From the NCBI RefSeq assembly GCF_007595705.1, contig NZ_NISY01000007.1, positions 124,001 to 188,000 on the forward strand: DNA of 64,000 nt, in the 5' to 3' direction. Every line of letters starts with the position of its first letter. Position 1 is the first letter of the stretch. This document shows positions 35,834 through 43,745 of the stretch, piece by piece. A model generated the notes under the pieces. The model saw nothing but the letters and a program-made list of their open reading frames with translations. It had not been told where the DNA came from and ran no database searches. Position numbers and translations under genes: made by a program. This stretch comes from Streptomyces sp. SAJ15. Its GTDB lineage: Bacteria > Actinomycetota > Actinomycetes > Streptomycetales > Streptomycetaceae.

Positions 35834-36787
35834 GTGACGCAATCCGCGAGCGACTCCCGCGTGTGGACCTGGGCGGTCCTGGACACCCCCATCGGCCCGC
35901 TGCTGCTCGGAGCGACCGAGCAGGGCCTGGTCAGCGTGGTCTTCCACGCCGACGAGCGGACCTCCGCCGCGTCGGTGGAGCGCCTCACCCGGCGGCTTGG
36001 ATCGCCTCCGGTGGCCCCCGGCCGGGAGGGCGCCCCCGGCCGGGAGGGCGTCCCCGGTCGGGAGGCTCTCCCCGAGGCGAAGGGCGACCGCGCCCCGAAC
36101 GACGATGCCGCCACGGACGACCGCGCCGCGGGCGATCCCTCCGCGGACGCCGCCGCCCACCTCGCCGAGGCGATACGCCAGCTCACGGCGTACTTCTCGG
36201 GGGAGGCGCGGACGTTCACCGTCCCCCTCGACTGGTCCCTGACCACCGGCTTCAACCGCCGCGTGCTGCGCGCGCTGGCCGCCCACGTCCCCTATGGGAG
36301 GGTGGTCGGCTACCAGGACCTGGCCGACCGAATCGCCGAGCCCGGCGCCGCGCGGGCCGTCGGCATGGCCATGGGCGGCAACCCGCTGCCCGTCGTCGTG
36401 CCCTGCCACCGCGTCGTGGAGAGCGACGGCGGCATCGGCGGCTTCGGCGGGGGGCTGGAGACCAAGCGCCACCTGTTGGCGCTGGAGGGCGTGCTGCCGC
36501 AACCGCTGTTCTCGCCCGCCGCAACCGCTGTTCTAGCCCGCCGCGCCCGCCGCGCCCCTCGCGGCCGCCGGCCCGGGTGCCGCCGCGACCATGGCGAGGA
36601 CGGGCCGAGCCCCGCTCCCGGTCTAGCCGAGCCCGCTCCAGGCCGGGTGGCGCGGATCGTCGGCCCGCACGACCACGTCGGCGGCCTCACCCGGCCGTAT
36701 CTCCTCCTCGTAGCGGGCGAAGGCCGGCAGCGTCCACCGCTCGTCCGCGCCGGTGCGCCGCGCGAGGGCCGCCGGCGACAGCCGTAG
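35834..36787 (+). CDS. ogt: Methylated-DNA--protein-cysteine methyltransferase with displaced stop codon
   Basis: Suicide DNA repair protein that moves O6-alkyl groups from guanine to its own cysteine. RVLRALAAHVPYGRVVGYQDLA and the active-site PVVVPCHRVV (Cys191 from this start) followed by GIGGFGGGLETKRHLLALEG are diagnostic. A 45-residue Pro/Gly/Asp linker with three PGRE repeats is inserted between the N-terminal and catalytic domains. The frame runs to 317 residues, about 91 beyond the usual end LPQPLF, because a 22-bp tandem duplication changed the frame at the ancestral TAG. The tail is Arg/Pro-rich and overlaps the 3' end of the antisense gene at 36623. The GTG start is fixed by the damage promoter. 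Confidence 0.88.
   Translation: MTQSASDSRVWTWAVLDTPIGPLLLGATEQGLVSVVFHADERTSAASVERLTRRLGSPPVAPGREGAPGREGVPGREALPEAKGDRAPNDDAATDDRAAGDPSADAAAHLAEAIRQLTAYFSGEARTFTVPLDWSLTTGFNRRVLRALAAHVPYGRVVGYQDLADRIAEPGAARAVGMAMGGNPLPVVVPCHRVVESDGGIGGFGGGLETKRHLLALEGVLPQPLFSPAATAVLARRARRAPRGRRPGCRRDHGEDGPSPAPGLAEPAPGRVARIVGPHDHVGGLTRPYLLLVAGEGRQRPPLVRAGAPREGRRRQP
36496..36539 (+). repeat. 22-bp tandem duplication at the end of ogt
   Basis: GCCGCAACCGCTGTTCTCGC and the next two bases (36496-36517) are repeated at 36518-36539 with one change, C to A, at the tenth-last region (TTCTCGCC versus TTCTAGCC). The second copy holds the TTC-TAG stop that would end the alkyltransferase in the unduplicated arrangement. 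Since 22 is not a multiple of three, that TAG is now out of frame. Confidence 0.9.
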
Positions 36788-37261
36788 ATGGACGGAGAGG
36801 TCGAACGGGAACCAGTGCCCGAGCAGCAGCGCGCCGTGCAGCAACAGCACCCCTCCGGGCGGCAGTTCGGTGTAGGGGCTGCGGGTGGCGCGGTCGGCCT
36901 CGGGATCCCACAGGTCGGGCAGCACCCGACCGGTCCCGCCCGGTTCGAGGGGCGTGAAGACCTCCCGCCACAGCGCGCCGGTGTCCAGCCACCCGTCGTA
37001 GTAGGCGTCGACGTCCCGCCGCCCGTGTTCGAAGCGCAGCGACGCGGGCCGCCAGAAGCCGCTCGCCGCGACCACCAGCCCCGGCCGCCCCCGCAGCCGC
37101 AACGCCTCGGCCAGCCGCCCCGCCAGCTCCCCGGTGCCCGCCGCCGGCGGCCCGTCGACGGCCACCCGCAGCCAGGGCCCGCCGTCGGCGGCCTCCAACC
37201 CCATGAGGTGGTCGGTGACGAGCCGGGTCAGCCGTTCCCAGGAGATCGCTTCGAGCCGCAC
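36623..37261 (-). CDS. Uridine kinase-like protein with degenerate P-loop
   Basis: A 212-residue protein of the group often annotated as uridine kinase in Streptomyces. The fold pattern fits NMP/uridine kinases: a first strand LRVAVDGPPAAGTGELAGRLAEAL near residue 30, ASGFWRPASLRFEHGRRDVDAYYDGWLDTGAL near 66, and GGVLLLHGALLLGHWFPFDLSVHLRL near 135. The P-loop GPPAAGTGE lacks the invariant lysine and serine/threonine of GxxGxGKS, so normal ATP-dependent kinase activity is doubtful. It diverges from the DUF1697 gene across 32 bp, and its 3' 165 bp lie antisense to the extended alkyltransferase tail. Confidence 0.8.
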   Translation of the reverse strand: MRLEAISWERLTRLVTDHLMGLEAADGGPWLRVAVDGPPAAGTGELAGRLAEALRLRGRPGLVVAASGFWRPASLRFEHGRRDVDAYYDGWLDTGALWREVFTPLEPGGTGRVLPDLWDPEADRATRSPYTELPPGGVLLLHGALLLGHWFPFDLSVHLRLSPAALARRTGADERWTLPAFARYEEEIRPGEAADVVVRADDPRHPAWSGLG

Positions 37262-37280
37262 TCCCCCATGATGCCTGGGC

Positions 37281-37286
37281 TACGGT
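37281..37286 (+). promoter_or_regulatory. -10 element of a leaderless promoter
   Basis: TACGGT ends 7 nt before the ATG at 37294 in a 32-bp divergent gap. There is no damage-type upstream box. Confidence 0.55.
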
Positions 37287-37293
37287 ACGAAGA

Positions 37294-37839
37294 ATGACAC
37301 GCCAGATCGCACTGTTGCGCGGCATCAACGTCGGCCGCGACAAGAGGTTCCCCATGGCACGACAGCGGGAGCTGATGCAGGCGCTCGGGTACCAGGACGT
37401 CACCGTCTACCTCCAGTCGGGCAACGTCGTCTTCGCCGACCCGGGCACGCCGCCCGAGCGGACCGCCCGCGCGATCGAGGACCGCATCGCCGCCGACATG
37501 GGCTTCCCCGTGCCCGTCATGGTGCGCACCCGCGACGAGCTGGCGGCCGTCGTCACCGCCAACCCCTACCCGGCGGCCGCGGCCGAGCCCAAGACCCTGC
37601 ACGTCGCCTTCCTGTCGGACGTCCCCGCCGACACCGCGCCGCTGGACGCCCTGGACCGGGCCGGCTACGCCCCGGACGATTTCCGGCTCATCGGCCGAGA
37701 GATCTATCTGCACTGCCCGAACGGGCTGGGCCGCTCCAAACTGGCCGAGAAGATCCTCGGGATGCGGCTGGGCGTCACGGTCACCGCCCGCAACTGGAAC
37801 ACGGTCACCCGGCTGCTGGCGCTGGCGGACGCCGTGTGA
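37294..37839 (+). CDS. DUF1697 family protein
   Basis: A 181-residue cytoplasmic protein of unknown function. The N-terminal IALLRGINVGRDKRFPMARQ and YQDVTVYLQSGNVVF are the defining motifs of DUF1697; the C-terminal NGLGRSKLAEKI and TARNWNTVTRL are also conserved in the family. Members are common in soil bacteria. Length is normal, and the gene probably has its own leaderless transcript. No partner is evident nearby. Confidence 0.88.
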   Translation: MTRQIALLRGINVGRDKRFPMARQRELMQALGYQDVTVYLQSGNVVFADPGTPPERTARAIEDRIAADMGFPVPVMVRTRDELAAVVTANPYPAAAAEPKTLHVAFLSDVPADTAPLDALDRAGYAPDDFRLIGREIYLHCPNGLGRSKLAEKILGMRLGVTVTARNWNTVTRLLALADAV

Positions 37840-37920
37840 CGGCCGTTCGGCCGACCTCCGCGAGGCGTGTCGACGGCCCGCCAGGTGTCGTCACGGCACG
37901 TGTGCGGGAAGAGGTGGTGC

Positions 37921-39150
37921 GTGCGTGAAGTACGTGAGGTGACCGAGCCCATGGCCGAGCTGGTGCGCCGCGGCACCACCCCCGTCGTGGCCCAGGCGCT
38001 GCGCTCCACCGCGGCCGCGACCATCTCGTACGTGGTGGCGCTCCAGCTCAGCAGCGAGCCGGTCCCGCTGACCGCCCCGCTCACCGCGCTGCTCGTCGTC
38101 CAGGTCACCCTCTACGCCACCCTCACCACCGGCATCCGCAGGGTGAACTCGGTGGTCGCCGGGGTGCTCATCGCGATCGCCTTCAGCGCCCTGGTCGGCC
38201 TGACCTGGTGGAGCCTGGCGCTGATCATCCTCGCCTCGCTCGCCGCGGGGCATCTGGTGCGCGTCGACGAGTTCGTCCCCGAGGTGGCGATCAGCGCCAT
38301 GCTGGTCCTGGGCGTCACCCAGGTCTCCGACACCGCCTGGGACCGGGTGGTGGAGACACTGATCGGAGCGGTGGTGGGGCTGCTCTTCAACTTCCTGCTG
38401 GCACCGCCGGTCTATGTGCGCACCGCCGGCGAGTCCATCGAGGACCTCGCCCGTCGGCTGCGGACCCTGCTGCTGCACATCAGCGACGAGCTCACCGAGC
38501 ACATCCCCGTCGCCCGCGCCGCCGCCCGGCTCCACGAGGCCCGCCGTCTCGACCAGGACATCTCCCAGGTCGACGCCTCGCTCCGGCAGGCCGAGGACAG
38601 CCTCCGCCTCAACCCGCGGGTCCGGGAGGGGCTGCTGCACCGCATCGTGCTCCGCACCGGCCTGGACACCCTGGAGATCTGCACCGTCGTCCTGCGCGTA
38701 CTCGCCCGAACCCTCACCGACCTGGCCAAACACCGCACCGACGAGCCGCTTTTCCCACCCGACGTGGCCGCGGGGCTCCAGGCCCTGTTCGGCCATCTCT
38801 CCCAGGCCGTCCAGAGCTTCGCCGCCCTGGTCACCACCCAGGTCAGCGCCAACGCCGAGGAGGCCGAGGCGCGCCTCGCGGCGGAGCTCGCCAAGGCCAA
38901 GGCCGACCGCGACGACGTCGCCGAGCTGCTGCTGTTCCGCGTCCAGCAGCACCCCCGTCAGTGGCAGCTGCACGGGGCGCTGTTGGCCGAGGTCGACCGG
39001 ATCCTGGACGAGCTCGACATGGACCACCGGTCACGGCGGCTGATGGAGGAGCTGGACCGGCACGCGCAGGAGCGGAGGGAGCGGTTCCCACGATGGGCCA
39101 AGGCCCGGGACCGGCTCCGAAAGTCCTGGTCACGGCTGCGCCGAGGGTGA
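37921..39150 (+). CDS. FUSC / aromatic acid exporter family membrane protein
   Basis: A 409-residue protein with a hydrophobic N-terminal half (about six helices to residue 165; LTALLVVQVTLYATLTTGIRR and NSVVAGVLIAIAFSALVGL are typical of the aromatic acid exporter/FUSC fold) and a long hydrophilic, Arg/Glu-rich helical C-terminal half likely to form a coiled coil in the cytoplasm. Related proteins export aromatic acids or act as stress-linked efflux components; no substrate can be named. GTG at 37921 has GAAGAGG 6 nt upstream; ATG at 37951 with GAGGTGA is a possible alternative. Confidence 0.82.
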   Translation: MREVREVTEPMAELVRRGTTPVVAQALRSTAAATISYVVALQLSSEPVPLTAPLTALLVVQVTLYATLTTGIRRVNSVVAGVLIAIAFSALVGLTWWSLALIILASLAAGHLVRVDEFVPEVAISAMLVLGVTQVSDTAWDRVVETLIGAVVGLLFNFLLAPPVYVRTAGESIEDLARRLRTLLLHISDELTEHIPVARAAARLHEARRLDQDISQVDASLRQAEDSLRLNPRVREGLLHRIVLRTGLDTLEICTVVLRVLARTLTDLAKHRTDEPLFPPDVAAGLQALFGHLSQAVQSFAALVTTQVSANAEEAEARLAAELAKAKADRDDVAELLLFRVQQHPRQWQLHGALLAEVDRILDELDMDHRSRRLMEELDRHAQERRERFPRWAKARDRLRKSWSRLRRG

Positions 39151-39172
39151 GCCGGGAGCGGCCGGCCGGGCG

Positions 39173-39195
39173 TTGTCAGTGGTCGCCCGTACGGT
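39173..39195 (+). promoter_or_regulatory. PafBC-type DNA-damage promoter of the WGR-domain gene
   Basis: TTGTCAGTG, 8 nt, TACGGT: a perfect match to tTGTCRgtg-N8-TAnnnT. Transcription should begin near 39202, leaving a leader of about 55 nt with a GGGAGGGG ribosome site before the GTG at 39256. Confidence 0.85.
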
Positions 39196-39255
39196 TCGTG
39201 GCAGTGGACGACCACGGAGTCGCCCACCGTTTCCTGTCCGTGGGAGGGGTCTGCC

Positions 39256-40689
39256 GTGTCTCGGTCGACGACGTATCTGGAGCTGTCTCAAGAGGGCGGC
39301 GGCGCACACAAGTTCTATGAGGTCACGGTCGACAGCACGGTCGTGTCGGTGCGCTACGGCCGCATCGGCGCGGCCGGGCAGCTCCAGACCTCCACCTTCC
39401 CCACGGCGGAGAAGGCGCAGGCCGCGGCCGCGAAGAAGATCGGCGAGAAGGTGCGCAAGGGGTACGCGCCGGCGGTGCGGGGCCAGCGGGCCGCGCGGCC
39501 GGTGACGCGACGCCAGGTGACCTCGGCCCCCTCGACGGCGCGCGCGGTCGCGCCGGTGCTGTGGCGGTTCCGCACCGGCGCCGCCGCGTTCGGCATCCAC
39601 ATCGACCAGGACCGCTGCTGGGTCGGCAACCAGGCCGGAGACGTCTACACCCTGGGACACGACGGCGAGGTGCTGGCCCGCTACCAGCTGCCGGACGGGG
39701 TGAAGTGCCTGGTCGCCGACGACTTCTGGATCTACGCGGGGTGTGACGACGGCACGGTCTACGACCTGTCCTCCAAACTGCCCTTCGCCGCCTACGAGAT
39801 CGCGGCCAGCGTCGACATCTTCTGGCTCGACATCCATGAGGGCGTCCTGAACGTCGCCGACCGCAACGGCGGGCTGACGGTCATCGACCACGAGGACGAG
39901 TTCCAGTGGTCACGCAAGAGCGCCGGTGGCCACGCCTGGATGGTCCGCCGCGACGACCGCGCCGTCTACCACGGCCACCAGCGCGGCGTCACGGCCTACC
40001 ACCCCGACGGCGGCGGCGAGCGATGGCACACCGCCACCACCGGCGCGGTCCTCTTCGGCTGGCAGGAGGACGACGCGGTCTACGCGGGCACCGACCGCCG
40101 GGTGGTCCAGCGCCTGGACAAGGAGACCGGCCGTATCGAGGCCGTGTACCGGTGCGACACCGTCGTGTACTCCTGCGCCACGGCCCCGGGCGGCCAGTAC
40201 GTCTTCGCGGGCGACTCCGCCTCCTCGGTGTACTGCTTCGCGCAGGACGGCACCCGGCTGTGGAAGCTGGGGACCGGGGGCGGCTCGGCGCTGTCCATGC
40301 AGTACCACGACGAGAAGCTCTACCTCGTCACCACCGACGGCTCGCTGGCCTGCATCGACGCCAGCGACGCCGCCATCGCGGCCGCGCAGGGCGGCACGCT
40401 GCCCACCGCGCGCGACGTGAAGTCGTCCGCGGGGCTGCCCACCTACACCCCGTCGGCGGCGGTGCGGACGGTGGTCTCCTCCGCCGCGCCGGCCGGCGGC
40501 GTGATCGTCGAATGCGTGCAGGAGGGCAGTCGGCTGCGGATGCGGGTCGTCAGCGGCGGCTACGAACCGGAGTGGAACGTCCAGTTCCCCCGCCTGATGC
40601 GCGAGGTCGGAGCCCGCTATGTGGTGGACGCCCTGCACCCCGCGTCCGGGTTCTACCGCGTCCGCGGCGAGATCCGCCGGCTGGTGTAG
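39256..40689 (+). CDS. WGR-domain protein with PQQ-like beta-propeller
   Basis: A 477-residue protein of two parts. Residues about 1-80 are a WGR domain (FYEVTVDSTVVSVRYGRIGAAGQLQTSTF, then AAAKKIGEKVRKGY), the fold that contacts DNA ends and breaks in PARPs and is found in MolR-like bacterial proteins. From about 105 to 470 there are repeats of the WD/PQQ quinoprotein kind (VGNQAGDVYTLGHDGEVLARY, AGTDRRVVQRLDKETGRIEAVY, FAGDSASSVYCFAQDGTRLWKL), predicting a seven- or eight-bladed propeller. There is no signal peptide, so it is cytoplasmic. A DNA-damage promoter precedes it, which with the WGR domain suggests a role at damaged DNA; this is inference. Confidence 0.88.
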   Translation: MSRSTTYLELSQEGGGAHKFYEVTVDSTVVSVRYGRIGAAGQLQTSTFPTAEKAQAAAAKKIGEKVRKGYAPAVRGQRAARPVTRRQVTSAPSTARAVAPVLWRFRTGAAAFGIHIDQDRCWVGNQAGDVYTLGHDGEVLARYQLPDGVKCLVADDFWIYAGCDDGTVYDLSSKLPFAAYEIAASVDIFWLDIHEGVLNVADRNGGLTVIDHEDEFQWSRKSAGGHAWMVRRDDRAVYHGHQRGVTAYHPDGGGERWHTATTGAVLFGWQEDDAVYAGTDRRVVQRLDKETGRIEAVYRCDTVVYSCATAPGGQYVFAGDSASSVYCFAQDGTRLWKLGTGGGSALSMQYHDEKLYLVTTDGSLACIDASDAAIAAAQGGTLPTARDVKSSAGLPTYTPSAAVRTVVSSAAPAGGVIVECVQEGSRLRMRVVSGGYEPEWNVQFPRLMREVGARYVVDALHPASGFYRVRGEIRRLV

Positions 40690-40747
40690 CCGCCAGGGCC
40701 GCCGAGCGGGCGGCCGGCGTACATTCGGTAGTGGAGATTGGATTGCC

Positions 40748-41062
40748 ATGTTGCGTACCGGCGACGAACCAGTCCACGCGCGCAGCGCGCTGCGGATGCG
40801 GTGTGCGCTCGCCGTCTGGGGCCTGCTCTGGTCCCTGGGCGGGGCGGTGGCCTTCTCCGCGGTGGGCCGACCAGGATGGGCGGCGGCCTGCGCCGTTCTG
40901 GTGGTGATCACCCTCACGGACCTGATCCTCGTCATCCGGCACATCCGCCAGGGCCCGCACTACCAGCCCGGCCGGAACATACCGCCGTACCACCCGGTCA
41001 GCGACCGTCCGAGCCCACCCCAGCGCCCCGAGCAGCCCCGTCAGCCGCGCCACCTCCCCTGA
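40748..41062 (+). CDS. DUF6343 family small membrane protein
   Basis: A 104-residue protein with two hydrophobic helices (ALAVWGLLWSLGGAVAF and WAAACAVLVVITLTDLILVI) and the conserved HIRQGPHYQPGRNIPPYHPV segment, which I recognise as the Streptomyces DUF6343 family. The N-terminus EPVHARSALRMR is also typical. A Pro/Arg/Gln-rich tail is variable. The ATG at 40748 is preceded by GGAG about 10 nt away. The function is unknown. Confidence 0.82.
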   Translation: MLRTGDEPVHARSALRMRCALAVWGLLWSLGGAVAFSAVGRPGWAAACAVLVVITLTDLILVIRHIRQGPHYQPGRNIPPYHPVSDRPSPPQRPEQPRQPRHLP

Positions 41063-41085
41063 CAGGCCCGCTCCCGCCCGCCGAG

Positions 41086-41113
41086 CCGCCCGCCGATGTC
41101 ATCGGGCGGGCGC
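41086..41113. terminator. Terminator between DUF6343 and TPR genes
   Basis: GCCCGCCGAT pairs with ATCGGGCGGGC around the loop GTC, with one bulged G, giving a stem of about 11 bp. It lies between two convergent genes, 24 nt past one stop and 34 nt past the other. Confidence 0.6.
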
Positions 41114-41146
41114 GTCGGCCGCTCAGCCCGGGGAACAGTCCGCCGC

Positions 41147-41515
41147 TCAGCCGGTGTCGCCGAAGCGGGCGGCCCGCACGAAGTCGGGACGGGGGTCCAG
41201 GGCGGCCGCGAGCCGGAAGTGCCGGGTCGCCTCGGCGGGACGGTTGGCCCGCTCCAGGGTGCGCCCGAGGGCGAAGTGGGCGAACGCGTTGTCCGGCTCA
41301 CGCTCCAGGACGAGCTGGAACTCCAACTCGGCGGCGCGCAGCTGGGCGGAGCCGAAGAAGGCACGGGCGCGCAGCAGCCGCGCCGCGGTGTTCTCGGGAT
41401 GGGCGGTGATGACCGAGTCGAGCAGCTTCACGGCGCCGCGCGGATCACGGGCGGCCAGCAGCTGCTCCGCCGCGCGGTAGTCGATGACGTGGTTCTCGGG
41501 CGTGGGCTCGGGCAC
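41147..41515 (-). CDS. Tetratricopeptide repeat protein
   Basis: A 122-residue protein made of about three TPR units: YRAAEQLLAARDPRGAVKLLD, ENTAARLLRARAFFGSAQLRAAELEF and DNAFAHFALGRTLERANRPAEATRHF. It has no enzymatic domain or signal peptide, so it is probably a small protein-interaction adaptor. GTG at 41515, with AAGGAAA upstream, gives a compact protein; the longer frame adds a non-conserved basic leader. It lies downstream of coaE on the same strand. Confidence 0.85.
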   Translation of the reverse strand: MPEPTPENHVIDYRAAEQLLAARDPRGAVKLLDSVITAHPENTAARLLRARAFFGSAQLRAAELEFQLVLEREPDNAFAHFALGRTLERANRPAEATRHFRLAAALDPRPDFVRAARFGDTG

Positions 41516-41680
41516 AACCGTTTCCTTCCCCAGGGGCGGAGCCCCTGCCGCGCCGTCCGTGGGCATCCGCGCCCCCGGTTGGCGCACAGGCGATCGGTAC
41601 GCACCACACAACGACGACGCCCTCGGCCGCATTCCCCCGCCGATCCGGCCGATGGCCCGCGGGCGGTCACCTCGCCCGGG

Positions 41681-42301
41681 TCACTCCCGGCCGGGCCGGT
41701 CCGCTCCGCGTTCGCGCTCCACCAGCTCCGCCCAGACCTGCCGCACCCGCGGCTCCAGCGCCTCCAGCGGTCCGTCGTTGTCGATGACCAGGTCGGCGAT
41801 GGCCAGCCGCTGCTCGCGCGTGGCCTGGGCCGCCATCCGGGAGCGCGCCTCGTCCTCGGACATCCCGCGCAGCCGTATGAGCCGGTCGAGCTGGGTGCGC
41901 GGGGCGGCGTCGACCACGACGACCAGGTCGTAGAGCGGGGCCAGACCGTTCTCGGTGAGCAGGGGGACGTCGTTGACCACGATGGCGTCCGGGCCGGCCG
42001 ACGCCTCCAGGGCGGCGGTGCGCTCGCGGACGAGCGGATGGACGATCCCGTTGAGGACCGCGAGACGCTTCGGGTCGCTGAAGACGATGGCGCCGAGCTT
42101 GGGGCGGTCCAGGCCGCCCTCGGCGGTGAGCACCTCCGGCCCGAAGGCGTCGACCACGGCCGCCAGGCCGGGCGTGCCCGGCTCGACCACCTCGCGTGCC
42201 AGGCGGTCGGCGTCGATCAGCACCGCGCCGTAGGAGGACAGCAGCCGCGACACCTCGCTCTTGCCGGCGCCGATTCCACCCGTCAGGCCCACGGAGAGCA
42301 T
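41681..42301 (-). CDS. coaE: Dephospho-CoA kinase
   Basis: Catalyses the last step of coenzyme A synthesis, phosphorylating the ribose 3' hydroxyl of dephospho-CoA. The 206-residue protein begins MLSVGLTGGIGAGKSEVSRLL (Walker A), followed by GAVLIDADRLAREVVEPGTPG and NDVPLLTENGL, all CoaE signatures. Length is normal. GGGAGGGG precedes the ATG, and a TAGCGT hexamer upstream may be its -10. It is transcribed away from hrpB, with PAC2 and rpsA upstream on the same strand. Confidence 0.96.
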   Translation of the reverse strand: MLSVGLTGGIGAGKSEVSRLLSSYGAVLIDADRLAREVVEPGTPGLAAVVDAFGPEVLTAEGGLDRPKLGAIVFSDPKRLAVLNGIVHPLVRERTAALEASAGPDAIVVNDVPLLTENGLAPLYDLVVVVDAAPRTQLDRLIRLRGMSEDEARSRMAAQATREQRLAIADLVIDNDGPLEALEPRVRQVWAELVERERGADRPGRE

Positions 42302-42422
42302 GGCCGCCCCTCCCGTCCGCTCGCTCCACCCCGCCCCTGCGGGGCCTCACACGCTACCCGAGGGGCCGGGGGCACCGAGCGTCGACCTCGTCGACTCTCG
42401 CCGCCCGTCCCCGCTCGACACG

Positions 42423-42454
42423 CGCCGGCCTGCCCTCGGGCGGGCACGCCGGCG
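42423..42454 (-). terminator. Terminator after the PAC2 gene
   Basis: A 13-bp stem with one mismatch (42423-42435 with 42442-42454) and a 6-nt loop, starting 6 nt after the PAC2 stop on the minus strand. Confidence 0.65.
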
Positions 42455-42459
42455 GGCCC

Positions 42460-43404
42460 TCAGGCGCCGCCCTCGCCCTCGCGCTCCGCCAGGAAGCGCT
42501 CGAACTGGGCGCCCAGCTCATCCGCCGACGGCAGCTCGACCGGTTCGGCCACCAGGCTGCCCCGGCTCTCGGCGCCGGCCATCGCGTCGTACTGGTGCTC
42601 AAGGCCGCGCACCAGGGCGACGAGCTCCTCGTCCCCCTCCGACACCTGTCGCTCGATCTCCTCCTGCGTCTTGAGCGCCTCGGTGCGCAGCGCGTGCGCC
42701 ACGCCGGGCAGCACCAGCCCGGTGGCCGCGGTGACCGCCTCAAGCGTCGTGAGCGCGGCGTCCGGGTAGGGCGAGCGGGAGACGTAGTGCGGGACGTGGG
42801 CGGCGACGCCGAGGACGTCATGGCCGGCCTCCACGAGCCGGAACTCGATCAGCGCCTCCGCGCTGCCGGGCACCTGGGCCTCGGTGAAGACGCCCCGATG
42901 GCCGGGCATGAGGTCGACGCGGTTGCCGTGCGGGGTGACGCCGACGGGGCGGGTGTGCGGCACTCCCATCGGAATGCCGTGGAAGTTCACCGAGAGGCGC
43001 ACGCCGAGCCGCTCGACGATCTGCCGCACGGCCGCCGCGAAACGCTCCCACTCCACATCCGGCTCCGGCCCGGTGAGCAGCAGGAACGGGGCACCGGTCG
43101 CATCGCGCACCAGATGGAGCTCGATCGCCGGCGTGGCGTACGCGGTCCAGCGGTCGCGCTCGAAGGTGAGCAGCGGGCGGCGGGCGCGGTAGTCGACCAG
43201 CCGGTCGTGGTCGAAGCGGGCCACGGTCTGGTGCGGCAGTCCGCTCAACAGCCGGGTGACGATCTGTTCGCCGGTCTCGCCCGCGTCGATGTATCCCTCG
43301 AAGTGGTAGAGCAGCACCAGCCCGGCCGAGTCCCGGGAGGCTATGGCATCGACCGTCGCCAGCCCGCTGGGGTCCCATGCGTACAAGTCCTGCGGATCCA
43401 ACAC
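42460..43404 (-). CDS. PAC2 family protein (proteasome assembly chaperone-like)
   Basis: A 314-residue member of the PAC2 family, related to eukaryotic proteasome assembly chaperone 2 and common in proteasome-containing actinobacteria. LLYHFEGYIDAGETGEQI near residue 29, FLLLTGPEPDVEWERF near 107, VNFHGIPMGVPHTRPVGVTPHG near 140 and VPHYVSRSPYPDAA near 210 are conserved blocks. The C-terminal third is acidic and helical. GTG at 43404 is used because GAGGAGG lies 9 nt upstream; the preceding frame is basic and unconserved. The role in bacteria is unproven. Confidence 0.9.
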   Translation of the reverse strand: MLDPQDLYAWDPSGLATVDAIASRDSAGLVLLYHFEGYIDAGETGEQIVTRLLSGLPHQTVARFDHDRLVDYRARRPLLTFERDRWTAYATPAIELHLVRDATGAPFLLLTGPEPDVEWERFAAAVRQIVERLGVRLSVNFHGIPMGVPHTRPVGVTPHGNRVDLMPGHRGVFTEAQVPGSAEALIEFRLVEAGHDVLGVAAHVPHYVSRSPYPDAALTTLEAVTAATGLVLPGVAHALRTEALKTQEEIERQVSEGDEELVALVRGLEHQYDAMAGAESRGSLVAEPVELPSADELGAQFERFLAEREGEGGA

Positions 43405-43745
43405 CGTGACGCCTCCTCGTCGTGTTCCCTTCGGGGAACGTCGTGGCGCCGCACCGGCATTCCCCGCCCGCTCCCCCAGCGGTACTTTCTTTGCCCGTTT
43501 CCGCCGAAGCCGCGGATCGCCCACCGGTAGTACCGCCAGGGGGAGTTGCCACCCCGCGCCCAGGGGCGTGAGGGCTGGATCCGACGGCCCGCCACCCGCG
43601 GTCGCACGGCGGGCGGGCTTCGACGTGCCGGGGTCGGGCGATGGCGTTCGCCCGTACGCACGGCGAAGGCCCGCCCCCCGGTGAGGGGGCGGGCCTTCGT
43701 TCAGCTGTCGCTATCGCCCAGCGGGCGACGGGCAGCGGTGGGCGA
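43405..43745. other. Intergenic region between PAC2 gene and rpsA
   Basis: 341 bp. It holds the rpsA terminator (43665-43698) and, in the PAC2 leader, a 6-bp hairpin GTTCCC-TTCG-GGGAAC at 43424-43439 placed about 20 nt before the start codon. I see no gene. Confidence 0.6.
43665..43698 (-). terminator. rpsA terminator
   Basis: A perfect 14-bp stem (43665-43678 with 43685-43698) with a 6-nt loop, 47 nt downstream of the rpsA stop. The GC-rich stem is ample for intrinsic termination although the T-run is short. Confidence 0.85.
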
